The position numbers and the translations under genes are program-made. Positions 1 to 7,170 of a DNA stretch of 59,346 bases are shown here, piece after piece. Source of the stretch: Acidobacteriota bacterium (GTDB lineage: Bacteria; Acidobacteriota; UBA6911; JACQSX01); the NCBI GenBank assembly GCA_016211105.1, contig JACQSX010000050.1, positions 1 to 59,346 of the forward strand. Direction: 5' to 3'. Positions within the stretch are counted from its first letter, which is position 1, and every line of letters starts with the position of its first letter. A model generated the notes under the pieces. The model was not told the DNA's origin, made no database searches, and saw nothing but the letters and a program-made list of their open reading frames with translations.

Positions 1-268
1 AGGTAAGTCTGGGTGGCGGTTGGGAGGACTTGGCCGGCGTCATGCCCAAACAAAACGGGGCGAGATCGATTTTTGCGAAAAAACTTCCAAAGGCCACCTC
101 TGAAAACGAGCAGCCCCTGCAGCTAAATCATTGTCAATACGGGAGACTTACGGTCCAATAGTGGGAGGCAGTTGGTTTCTTCTGCATCCCAAGGCCCGAA
201 AATCCTTTCGCTGGTGTCCAAGCAACTCCGCTTGTGCATCGCGAAGATTGAAATTGCAATATCTTGGG

Positions 269-338
269 CAAAGAGATTGGCCTGAGGCTCCGGCCTTTCC
301 CGCTTCTGCTCCGCCCGAAGATTTTCAACGATTGCCTG
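269..338 (-). pseudogene. Scrap of a type III-like DNA methyltransferase gene
   Basis: Read on the minus strand this 70-bp piece encodes about 22 residues (ENLRAEQKRERPEPQ and a few more) matching residues 91-110 of the truncated methyltransferase at 8738-9315. By eye only about 4 of 68 bases differ from that copy, and more differ from the second copy near 6845-6915. It has no start, no stop and no other mod sequence around it. It ends at 338, and an unrelated TPR frame on the plus strand begins at 340, so the two relics are joined almost base to base. It is not expected to make a product. Confidence 0.75.
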
Positions 339-339
339 A

Positions 340-795
340 CGCCAGTATGACCAGGCGATTTCGAAAGCCCGCAAGACGCTCGAGATGGATCGCGATTTTT
401 CTCAAGCGCACCGAACGGTCGCAAGGGCTTCTATGGAAAAGCGGCTGTACGACCAGGCCATCGCCGCATTCCACCAAGCGATCGCCTCAGGAGGGGTTCA
501 ACTGCAAAGAGCGGAGCTCGGCCACGCCTACGGGGTGTCGGGTCAGAGGGACAAGGCGCTGAAGATCCTCAGCGAATTGAAGGACCTTGCCAAGCGACGG
601 TACGTCTCGCCCTACGACATGGCCATCCTTCACATCGGTCTCGGCGAGACGGATCAGGCGTTCGACTGGCTCGAGAAGAGTTGTGCCGAACGCGAACGAT
701 GGATGGTATACCTCAAAGTCGCCCCTGCCCTTGATCCCCTCCGCTCCGATCCGCGGTTTGCGGACCTGGTCCGGCAGGTCGGGCTCTGGCAGTAG
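340..795 (+). pseudogene. 5'-truncated TPR protein, C-terminal end only
   Basis: The open frame continues upstream of its first ATG (385) to about 340 (codons RQYDQAISKARKTLEMD), where it meets the methyltransferase scrap and homology stops. It contains about two tetratricopeptide repeats (RLYDQAIAAFHQAI; AYGVSGQRDKALKIL) and a terminal segment with DPLRSDPRFADLVRQVG. That ending is typical of the long TPR-tailed kinases and winged-helix regulators common in Acidobacteriota. The sensor, kinase or DNA-binding N-terminus is missing, so this is a remnant. The ATG at 385 could still start a 136-residue peptide, but no ribosome-binding site is evident. The call of a broken gene is firm; the identity of the parent is inferred. 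Confidence 0.6.
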
Positions 796-995
796 TCGTA
801 AACCGATACGCACCCGAGCAGTTTGCCGCACGTTCGTCGAGGAACTGATTCAGAGCTACGCGGATCTTTCTGCAGTTTGCTGCACCAAGAAGGCAAAAAA
901 AGGCTGCCGGTGAACTCTTGTCGGCAACCCACTGTGTGAAAACCGGAAGGTTCTCTCTGTTCTAAGCCCGAGTACCAGGCACAAAGGGCACAAAA

Positions 996-1029
996 TTGAC
1001 ACTTGCCTATATGTCGGATATGACATATA
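996..1029 (+). promoter_or_regulatory. Promoter and operator of the HigBA-type module
   Basis: A sigma70-type pair is visible: TTGACA at 996-1001 and TATGAC at 1019-1024, spaced by 17 bases. A perfect 8-bp inverted repeat, TATATGTC-N6-GACATATA (1008-1029), covers the -10 element. That placement fits an autorepressing operator for the helix-turn-helix antitoxin encoded just downstream. The toxin start codon at 1039 lies only about 10 bases after the operator, so the leader is very short. Confidence 0.65.
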
Positions 1030-1038
1030 CTGCGTTCA

Positions 1039-1158
1039 ATGGCAGAAGAGAGCAAACCGCTCGTTTGGCTCCGAGGGGAAGTGAAGACACCTCCTTTCTC
1101 CAAGGAGGCCCGAATTGAGGCCGGAGTGCTGCTTCGCCAGTACGATGCCCTCGCTTGA
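1039..1158 (+). pseudogene. Truncated RelE/HigB-type (Gp49-like) toxin
   Basis: A 39-codon frame begins with ATG at 1039 and reads KPLVWLRGEVKTPPFSKEAR and then EAGVLLRQ before a TGA at 1158. This is the usual N-terminus of the phage-derived Gp49-like (DUF891) RelE/HigB mRNA-interferase family, which is normally about 100-120 residues. The catalytic C-terminal half is absent. The intact antitoxin frame follows after 17 bases and its Shine-Dalgarno overlaps the stop, so the deletion kept the operon spacing. I infer that the toxin is dead. Promoter and operator remain upstream. Confidence 0.65.
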
Positions 1159-1175
1159 AGGAGGATAGTACAGTT

Positions 1176-1508
1176 ATGAAGAGTGCCAAGCGTGCCAAAT
1201 TGCGGGCTCACGGTTGGGCGGTCGGATCTGCCAAGGAGTTTCTCAAGCTGTCAAATGCAGAGGCAGCGCTCGTCGAGCTGCGACTGGCCTTAAGCCGCAG
1301 CTTGAGGACGTGGCGGACCGAGCATGGCCTTTCCCAGGTCGAACTGGCCAGGCAACTGAAGTCCAGCCAGTCGCGTGTGGCGAAGATGGAAGCCGGAGAT
1401 CCATCCGTTTCAGTAGATCTTCTGGTTCGTTCCCTCTTTGCCGTTGGGGCTAAGCCTCGAGACCTTGCCAGAACAATTGGCCAACTGGAAGATCGAGTTG
1501 CGGTTTGA
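1176..1508 (+). CDS. higA: XRE-family antitoxin (HigA-like)
   Basis: A protein of about 110 residues whose C-terminal half is a helix-turn-helix of the XRE type: LRTWRTEHGLSQVELARQLK, followed by SSQSRVAKMEAGDPSVSVDLL. In HigBA pairs this protein binds the toxin and represses its own promoter. ATG at 1176 was chosen because AAGGAGGA (1158-1165) lies 10 bases upstream; a TTG at 1155 is less likely. The gene follows a toxin cut to 39 codons, and a perfect inverted repeat overlaps the promoter upstream. It may now be a solitary repressor or a neutraliser of related toxins. The family call is good; the exact partner is inferred. Confidence 0.75.
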   Translation: MKSAKRAKLRAHGWAVGSAKEFLKLSNAEAALVELRLALSRSLRTWRTEHGLSQVELARQLKSSQSRVAKMEAGDPSVSVDLLVRSLFAVGAKPRDLARTIGQLEDRVAV

Positions 1509-1523
1509 CCTCTGCTGAAAATA

Positions 1524-1568
1524 TGGCTCCTGAGGTAGGACTCGAACCTACAACCCTCCGGTTAACAG
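1524..1568 (-). other. 3' half of a tRNA-Asn(GTT) gene, likely attachment-site remnant
   Basis: The reverse complement runs from the anticodon arm (CTGTTAACCGGAGG, anticodon GTT) through the T arm (GGTTCGAGTCC) to the acceptor end and an encoded CCA. The 5' half (acceptor strand, D arm) is absent: bases after 1568 do not continue the tRNA. Such 3' halves are what tyrosine-recombinase integration into a tRNA gene leaves at the distal island end. By that logic the inserted DNA lies to the right of 1568. No intact tRNA-Asn is seen in the window, so the other junction is either lost or outside it. Confidence 0.8.
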
Positions 1569-1614
1569 TTGCGGCGGCTGGCAGGGGGCCATGTGCGCTT
1601 CGATTTCACATTCT

Positions 1615-1679
1615 GTGCTATTGAGTAATAAAAACAACGACTTGTCGCAATGACCCTCGCAGTGTGAAGTGCTATTGAG
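1615..1679. repeat. 11-bp direct repeat beside the tRNA remnant
   Basis: GTGCTATTGAG occurs at 1615-1625 and again at 1669-1679. A second short pair, TCCCCACA, lies just to the right near 1700-1720. On the minus strand that area can be read as VGTFVG followed by unrelated codons, which resembles the tail of some phage integrases. Arm-type repeats and an integrase 3' end are expected next to a tRNA attachment site. The match is too short to assign, so the repeat is what is seen and the integrase relic is only a guess. Confidence 0.4.
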
Positions 1680-1828
1680 CAGCAGGGCTTCATAACAAGA
1701 ATCCCCACAAAAGTCCCCACATCGCCGCCAAACCCTTTTGGGCAGTTTCATTCCCTCAGTGCTCTCGCGGATTGCTTTTTGAACTCCCTCCAGTTAACAT
1801 TCCGCGTAATGGCGCATCCAGAAGATTG

Positions 1829-2530
1829 ATGGACCCTGTCAAATTTGTCGAGTGGGCTGTGTGGTACGCGAATCAAAGAGCTGCCAAACTGACTCCACTC
1901 AGAATCGTTAAGTTCCTTTACTTAGCCGATCTCTACCACGCTCGAACGTCTAACGGATGTACTTTGACGGGATGGGTGTGGAAATTCGTCCATTACGGGC
2001 CTTTTTGCGGCGAGGTCCTAAATGCCATTTCAGCCAGCGAGAAAAGGGGACTGATCACGGGCATTCCCTACGCAAGCAAGTTTGACAAGGACACAAGGCT
2101 CTATATCCATGCTGGCAATGAGGAGCCGGAGGGATTCCCAGACACCCTCCCATTTTATGTCTGCAGCGAGATCAAGCGAGCCATCGAAACCTGGGCCGAC
2201 GATACATATGGCCTATTGAACCATGTTTATTTTCACACTGAACCGATGTCGGAGGCTCAACCAGGCGCTGTGCTTGATTTCTCGCGCTCAGAAATGCCTC
2301 TCCGCGAGAGACCCATCGAAATGAAGAGATTGTCCAAAACACAAATAAAACGGGGTAGGGATCTACTACAGAGCCTCCGTCAGAGTCGCGTAAAACGCGC
2401 CACCATAATTCGAGAAGCATGCGAGCGTTCCACGTTCGACGCGGCTTACTTTCAGGGTGTAGAGTTTCTCGATGATCAAGAATCTTCCTCCTCAGAGGAA
2501 TTTCATGGGATTCTTGATCTGACATCTTAA
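1829..2530 (+). CDS. Panacea-domain (SocA-like, DUF4065-type) antitoxin candidate
   Basis: A protein of about 233 residues. Residues 21-35 (LTPLRIVKFLYLADL), the LTGW turn and HYGPFCGEV at 55-63 match the Panacea/SocA pattern of a helical core with a conserved G-P. A later helix (TYGLLNHVYFHTEPM) fits the family ending. Panacea proteins act as antitoxins in two-gene modules with very varied toxins, or as proteolytic adaptors. ATG at 1829 was chosen because the family homology starts there; an earlier in-frame start at 1772 adds 19 residues without family character. It lies 15 bases before the next gene on the same strand, consistent with a two-gene module. Confidence 0.65.
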   Translation: MDPVKFVEWAVWYANQRAAKLTPLRIVKFLYLADLYHARTSNGCTLTGWVWKFVHYGPFCGEVLNAISASEKRGLITGIPYASKFDKDTRLYIHAGNEEPEGFPDTLPFYVCSEIKRAIETWADDTYGLLNHVYFHTEPMSEAQPGAVLDFSRSEMPLRERPIEMKRLSKTQIKRGRDLLQSLRQSRVKRATIIREACERSTFDAAYFQGVEFLDDQESSSSEEFHGILDLTS

Positions 2531-2545
2531 GCGTCCACGCACGCC

Positions 2546-3279
2546 ATGGGGATCACCCAGCTTATCGACCCCTTTTACCGCGACTTGGACTCAAAGACAT
2601 TCAGGCGAAACTTCGAAAATGGTCAGATTGCCTGGGTACCCACCGCATTCACACCGGACATTCCCCGGATAATGGAAGTTCAGCGGTTGGACCCGAGCGA
2701 CCATTTCGCAGCAAAGTTCGAGTTGAAGCAGATGACTGATCAACATTTCCGAAAGCGCGATAAGCTCCCAATTAAACTGCTGAATCTGGGAGAGACCGAG
2801 GAGTTGTTCGTGACACAGTGCAAACTTCGGCCCGCGATTGTCTTATTGCCAAGTGGAGTTTTGTTTGAGGATCTGTCAAAACGGCTGCGGCAGATGGGAA
2901 AAGGGCAGTTCGAGAAAGAGGTACTGGGTGTCATTCCTTATACAGCGTTCAGAAGGAAGACACCGACACGGGCTTCCCCCAAGTGATGATTGCGCGGGTA
3001 AAAGCCCTGATGTACCACCAGTTTTTCTTCTGTCCAATGACCGGCTCCGGATTGGCATATGACGGCATTGCCCGATTGGATAGGATGTTTTTCGTGAGAC
3101 CGATATATCCAACATTCCAGCCTACCGCCAAGCGACTCGCGGACGAGGCTTTCATGGTCATGACAGGAATGCTGCGTCTCTTCTTGGGTCTCGAAATGTC
3201 TCTTCAGGAAGAGCAAACCTTCAACGCTTTCCGCGAGCTAGCCCTTGAAACTCTTCCGGATGAGGCAAAACCAGAGTAG
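2546..3279 (+). pseudogene. Unknown partner of the Panacea gene, split by a frameshift
   Basis: Two overlapping frames, 2546-2986 and 2983-3279, join into one sensible protein of about 244 residues if reading slips by -1 near 2938. The second frame then continues upstream as LYSVQKEDTDTGFPQVMIAR, which looks like real coding sequence. The product has KLRPAIVLL and a later ARLDRMFFV segment, an arrangement vaguely like PemK/MazF-fold growth inhibitors; this is a weak resemblance. Its position directly after a Panacea gene makes it the candidate toxin. A missing base would inactivate it; a sequencing error or a programmed shift cannot be excluded, although no classic slippery site is present. 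Confidence 0.5.
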
Positions 3280-3332
3280 TGACGATTTCCGGCCGATCTA
3301 CTCCAGATTCTGCGGACTAGAGTTGCATAAAG

Positions 3333-3384
3333 CTTCAGCACTTCGTCTCCACGGTGGTTGATCACCTTGATGGCGATCTTTCGG
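3333..3384 (-). pseudogene. Isolated 3' end of a methyltransferase (mod) gene
   Basis: On the minus strand about 17 codons read KIAIKVINHRGDEVLKLY. This matches the C-terminal end of the second methyltransferase at about 4527-4590 (KIAIKVINHYGDEVLKVY). The similarity stops on both sides and there is no stop codon in the right place. Together with that complete 3' end it brackets the SIR2-like gene as a diverged direct repeat. It is best explained as the leftover tail of an older mod gene whose middle was replaced. Confidence 0.7.
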
Positions 3385-3422
3385 AACACTGCTGGTTAAT
3401 TTCCGTTCGACTGTGGTAGGGC

Positions 3423-4508
3423 CTATATGATTTTTGCGATTTCTTCAAAACGCAAGAAGTCGAATCTACAGCGCTGACCAAATATTTGAGTCATCCGGGA
3501 TTCGAAATCGGTATGCCCAGACTTATTGGGATCGTTGAGTGGGTTCACAATCCACACGTTTGCCTGTAAATTGGCTTGGAGAGCACTGCGAAATAACCAC
3601 TGAGCGTAAAAATCCGTCGGCTGGAAAGAAAAACCGATGATAACAACATTCTTAGCTCTCACCAAAGTATCGAACGCGTGTCCCCAAATGCTCCTGGCAA
3701 CCCAATTTTCCAGGACCGGTTTATTCACTAATGGTGGAATCATAAAACAGGTTATCGCGCTTCGACACGTTTTACACTGCTTCCAGACAGGACCGGTCGC
3801 GGACAAACAATCATTGAACGCTTCCAAATCCAACTTTCCATGAGGATTTGTTCCGACTACGTGGACTGTGGCGGCGCCAGGGCACTTGGTACTGCTGCAG
3901 GTATGCCAGTTCAATGACCCATGAAGTTTGAGGTAAATTCCTGATTCCGAGAAGTTTCCTTCGTGCAAAGCACTGAATGCCGTACCCAATATCTTCCAGT
4001 GGAAGTTGGCATAGTGATTCTGGGGACCGGGGAGAAATTCGCGATCTACGAGGAGATCGTAATTAAAATTCAGTATCGAGTCGTCCTTATCGATATTTCT
4101 TACTAAATAGTTGGCAAATTTTCCACTTCCCCGAGTTGTAAGTGCCAGGACTTGGCTGATGTAGTTCTTCAACTCGCTCAACCTCAATTGTGCCTTCGAA
4201 CCTTGGTCGCTTCGCTCACCAAAGAACTCCTGTTCGATCGCGAGGCTGGTAAACACATCTTCCAGGTTGAGGGATCTCCACTTCGCGGTTCCAAAGGGGT
4301 CCAGCAATCCCCATCGAAGTCGGATCCAGTCAATTAAATCTCCAAACGCATTTTCCAAAGCTGGTAGACGCAGACCCCCTGCTTCGGCAGAGGCATAAAT
4401 CTTGTCGAGCACTTCTTTGTCAAAGAATTGCTGCATCATTGGCGGGGCAATCGGCAGTGATTCGCCTGCAGATGCTCCCGCCCCCAGTACGAATACGTTG
4501 TTAGCCAT
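3423..4508 (-). CDS. SIR2-like domain protein, probable defence effector
   Basis: A 361-residue protein with the SIR2-type nucleotide-binding start VFVLGAGAS (residues 5-13), NFNYD at 147-151, KLHGSLNW around His196, a CX4C...CX2C set (C204, C209, C245, C248) that could bind zinc, and GFSFQPTD at 292-299 near the end. SIR2-like proteins of this class (SIR2_2) are NAD-binding. In several anti-phage systems they hydrolyse NAD to cause abortive infection; sirtuin-type deacylation is less likely in this context. It is the last gene of the restriction-modification operon, 12 bases after the mod2 3' end, and a second mod 3' fragment lies beyond it. The fold is well supported; a defence role is inferred from family and position. 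Confidence 0.8.
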   Translation of the reverse strand: MANNVFVLGAGASAGESLPIAPPMMQQFFDKEVLDKIYASAEAGGLRLPALENAFGDLIDWIRLRWGLLDPFGTAKWRSLNLEDVFTSLAIEQEFFGERSDQGSKAQLRLSELKNYISQVLALTTRGSGKFANYLVRNIDKDDSILNFNYDLLVDREFLPGPQNHYANFHWKILGTAFSALHEGNFSESGIYLKLHGSLNWHTCSSTKCPGAATVHVVGTNPHGKLDLEAFNDCLSATGPVWKQCKTCRSAITCFMIPPLVNKPVLENWVARSIWGHAFDTLVRAKNVVIIGFSFQPTDFYAQWLFRSALQANLQANVWIVNPLNDPNKSGHTDFESRMTQIFGQRCRFDFLRFEEIAKII

Positions 4509-4520
4509 AAGACTTCCGGC

Positions 4521-5660
4521 TCAAACCTGGTATACCTTCAGTACTTCGTCGCCGTAATGATTAATTACCTTGATGGCGATTTTGCTGGTGGAGGGTGGGG
4601 CGAAGGGGCGGCTTTTAGTGGAGTAGAGGGAGGACCAGGCGGCTTCGTCGATTTCGGCGCGAAGGGCGCGCTTCAGTTTTTCATAGGGCTCGTCGGCGCC
4701 ACAGAAGTAAGCGTGGCGGACGAAGAAGCTCTCGCCGTTGTAGTCGGTGTCAATGAACCAGCAGGCGATGTCGTCAGTGGTGTGGCTTCTTATCTGGCCC
4801 GTGGTTGGATCGTAGACATCCACTCCCATGATTTCGACCACGATGTTGCCGTCTTGCTGCTTCGCCACCTTCACGTCGGGCTCTCCGAAAACCATAAAAA
4901 GGTTTCCCGCGCCTGTCTTCTTGAGAAGTTCGTCGCCCATCGCCAAATCAGGATTCATCCGAGCCATCAGCACGGTTAGCTTTCCGTATCGCTTGGCTTC
5001 TTCTGAAACGTGGGGATCGAACGCGAACCCACAAACGACCAGGAGATCGAAACCGACCCCTTTGACGGCTTCCTTGGCGGCCTCTTTGACCAGTTCCGGA
5101 CCGACCGTCCCATGTTCCGGACCGATGCAGACGGCAGCGCGACGGCTCTTGCTGTTTTCCGCGTATTCGCCCTCGGCCTGAAGGTAGACCCCGGCGTAGG
5201 GTTCCAGCCGGTCAAAGCTGAGCCGCTCATTCTTGACGGTATTCTGAACGCCCGCCTTCTTCAGGTTCTCCAGAATCATCGTCTCAAACTGTCCGGTGCC
5301 CGGCGCGGTGGCTGCTTCCCGCTCGGTGGCCGGGCGTTCTTCATCGGTCGCCAGCACCCGGTGGGGCGAGAGGCTTTCGACCGTGAAAGGCCCGCTCACT
5401 CGAACCCGCTTGCTGTCCTCGCAAGGCTGGTCGTAGAGAAGCTCGGTCTCCGCGTGGCGGGCAATGGCAGCATCGATCTCCCGGCGCGTCATGCCATCTT
5501 TGATGTCAGGATTGTTGGCGATCGACTTGAGCGTGACATGCGGCACGCGCCTATAGACGAAACCCTTCTTGATGTCTCCCTCCGTCCTGGCGGACGAAGG
5601 AACGCGGCCGGTCACCTCTGCTTCTTTGGTGATTCCTTCGGGCGAGTCGGCAAGCAGGTA
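4521..5660 (-). CDS. C-terminal part of methyltransferase mod2, out of frame
   Basis: This frame carries about 380 residues that should follow the catalytic part encoded at 5612-7168. It starts sensibly at LLADSPEGITKEAEV, just after an 8-bp tandem duplication that throws the two frames apart. Recognisable features are a middle segment with GAGNLFMVFGEPDVKV and a terminal KIAIKVINHYGDEVLKVYQV. It has no methyltransferase motifs itself and probably contributes to target recognition or to contact with the restriction subunit, as in type III-like Mod proteins. Without the duplication it would be fused to the catalytic domain. Whether it is translated separately is unknown; no strong start site is seen. 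Confidence 0.7.
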   Translation of the reverse strand, partial: YLLADSPEGITKEAEVTGRVPSSARTEGDIKKGFVYRRVPHVTLKSIANNPDIKDGMTRREIDAAIARHAETELLYDQPCEDSKRVRVSGPFTVESLSPHRVLATDEERPATEREAATAPGTGQFETMILENLKKAGVQNTVKNERLSFDRLEPYAGVYLQAEGEYAENSKSRRAAVCIGPEHGTVGPELVKEAAKEAVKGVGFDLLVVCGFAFDPHVSEEAKRYGKLTVLMARMNPDLAMGDELLKKTGAGNLFMVFGEPDVKVAKQQDGNIVVEIMGVDVYDPTTGQIRSHTTDDIACWFIDTDYNGESFFVRHAYFCGADEPYEKLKRALRAEIDEAAWSSLYSTKSRPFAPPSTSKIAIKVINHYGDEVLKVYQV

Positions 5661-7168
5661 ATCAGGTAATAAGGATACTTGGCCGCCATCAGGCGAGTGC
5701 GGGCCAACGCCAATGCGACGCGGCTGGTGTCGCACGTGATCCAGCGACGCCCCCATTGCTCGGCGACATAGGCGGTCGTACCGCTGCCGCAGGTAGGATC
5801 GAGAACGAGGTCGCCGGGGTCGGTGGTCATGAGGAGACAGCGTTCAACTGCCTTGATTGCTGTCTGAACGACGTAGACTTGGTCTTCGGTAAAACTACCA
5901 GTTCCCGTGTCCAACCAGACATTGTCTAGTTCGGTAGAAGGATTATCTTCTGCAAGCAAGACAGTGGCGACGCCTTTACCAGCCTTCCTCAGACGGCCGA
6001 GTTTGCCAAGGCGGTCCATCTCTTTCCCAGGGCTGGGGTCATAGCTCCAATGTCGACCTGGGCTGGGATAGAACGCTTCGCCATGAAACTTATAAATTCC
6101 GCCGCGGTTTTCTTGATGCCCCTGTGAGGTCGTCGGTCCAGGACGACAGACCTTCCAGCCTGATGGGATGAACTCTCTGCCACCAATCTCGTCGTCGGTC
6201 ATCCGGCGCATCACCTGCATATCGGGAGAAATCACGAACACGTATTGTTTCGCTCCGCGCTCGCCGGGCTCTTTCAATCTTAGGATCGAACGTAGCTTCT
6301 GAATGCTCTTGTTCTTCGCGTACAAGATCAAATAGTCAACGATAGACGGGACGCCAACGGTGGATTGCGAACTCGTCTTGAAGAACACGATCTGCCCCGC
6401 GAAGTTCTCGCTCCCGAAAATTTCATCCATCACGTTCCGTACCAGATGCACGTTCTCATCCCCGATCTGTACAAACATGCTGCCCGTCTCGGTGAGCAGA
6501 TCGCGGGCGACCACCAACCGGTCCCGCAGGTACGCCAGGTAGGAGTGAATCCCCAGTTTCCAAGTGTCGCGGAACGCCTTGACCTGCTCCGGATCGCGCG
6601 TCGCATCCTCGACTTTCCCGTCCTTGACGTCCCGCCTCCGGGTGCTGATCTGCCAGTTGGAGCCGAACTTGATCCCGTAGGGCGGGTCCATGTAAATCAT
6701 CTGGACTTTGCCTTTGAGACCTTCCTTTTCGGCGAGCGAGTTCATTACCAGCAGAGAATCTCCCAGGATCATTCGATTGGACCAGTTCTGCTCATGTTGG
6801 TAGAACTCGATCAGTTTCTCGAATTCGATGCCGTTGAAATCGGCAAAGAGGTTGGCCTGCGGTTCGGACTTTCCACGCTTCTGCTCCAACCGCAGATTCT
6901 CAATCAGTGCCTGCGGGGAAATTTTTTCCTGAATGTAAATCGGGACCGTAGGAACGGCCAGGTCCTGGCGATCCTGCTCGTCTTTGCCCTTCCAGACCAG
7001 TTGCGGGTCCAGAGACGGATCCCGAGGATAGAGCATCGTAAACGGCGCCTGCTCCTCTGTGACGACAAAGTCCGCGAGTTCCCGCGTCGGGATGTTGGCG
7101 CGCTTGTCCTTGTGCTTCACGGATGCGACGGGAACAGGCTTCTTGGGGTTGGATTTCTTCGGAGGCAT
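5612..7168 (-). CDS. Type III-like N4/N6 DNA methyltransferase, catalytic part (mod2)
   Basis: A 518-codon frame holding the full catalytic core of a beta-class amino-methyltransferase. Motif IV is DPPY at residues 161-164 and motif I, the AdoMet-binding DPTCGSGTT, is at 457-465. The N-terminal region has FEKLIEFYQHEQNWSNRM before the core. In type III-like systems Mod recognises the site, methylates an adenine or cytosine amino group and guides Res. The last 14 or so codons are out of frame because of an 8-bp tandem duplication at 5655-5670, and the true continuation lies in the frame ending at 4521. It starts 2 bases after the DUF5131 stop, so it is coupled to it. The core could still be active alone; this is not known. 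Confidence 0.85.
   Translation of the reverse strand: MPPKKSNPKKPVPVASVKHKDKRANIPTRELADFVVTEEQAPFTMLYPRDPSLDPQLVWKGKDEQDRQDLAVPTVPIYIQEKISPQALIENLRLEQKRGKSEPQANLFADFNGIEFEKLIEFYQHEQNWSNRMILGDSLLVMNSLAEKEGLKGKVQMIYMDPPYGIKFGSNWQISTRRRDVKDGKVEDATRDPEQVKAFRDTWKLGIHSYLAYLRDRLVVARDLLTETGSMFVQIGDENVHLVRNVMDEIFGSENFAGQIVFFKTSSQSTVGVPSIVDYLILYAKNKSIQKLRSILRLKEPGERGAKQYVFVISPDMQVMRRMTDDEIGGREFIPSGWKVCRPGPTTSQGHQENRGGIYKFHGEAFYPSPGRHWSYDPSPGKEMDRLGKLGRLRKAGKGVATVLLAEDNPSTELDNVWLDTGTGSFTEDQVYVVQTAIKAVERCLLMTTDPGDLVLDPTCGSGTTAYVAEQWGRRWITCDTSRVALALARTRLMAAKYPYYLITCLPTRPKESPKKQR
5655..5670. repeat. 8-bp tandem duplication that splits mod2
   Basis: The plus strand reads CAGGTAATCAGGTAAT, two perfect copies of an 8-bp unit. 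On the coding (minus) strand this is ATTACCTG twice. Removing one copy restores PYYLLADSPEG across the junction and fuses the two mod2 frames into one protein of about 880 residues. Eight is not a multiple of three, so the number of copies sets the frame. Confidence 0.9.
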
Positions 7169-7170
7169 AC

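Noticed and set aside
1548..1751. 67-codon minus-strand frame with a VGTFVG-like stretch as an integrase tail
   Set aside because: The similarity is only a few residues in a different frame from the open frame; not enough to call an integrase relic as a feature.
2930..2990. Programmed -1 frameshift in the Panacea partner
   Set aside because: No classic slippery heptamer or downstream structure was apparent at 2938, so a mutation or read error is the simpler explanation.
5010..5669. 219-codon plus-strand frame opposite the mod2 C-terminal part
   Set aside because: Antisense shadow of coding sequence with clear similarity to Mod C-termini.
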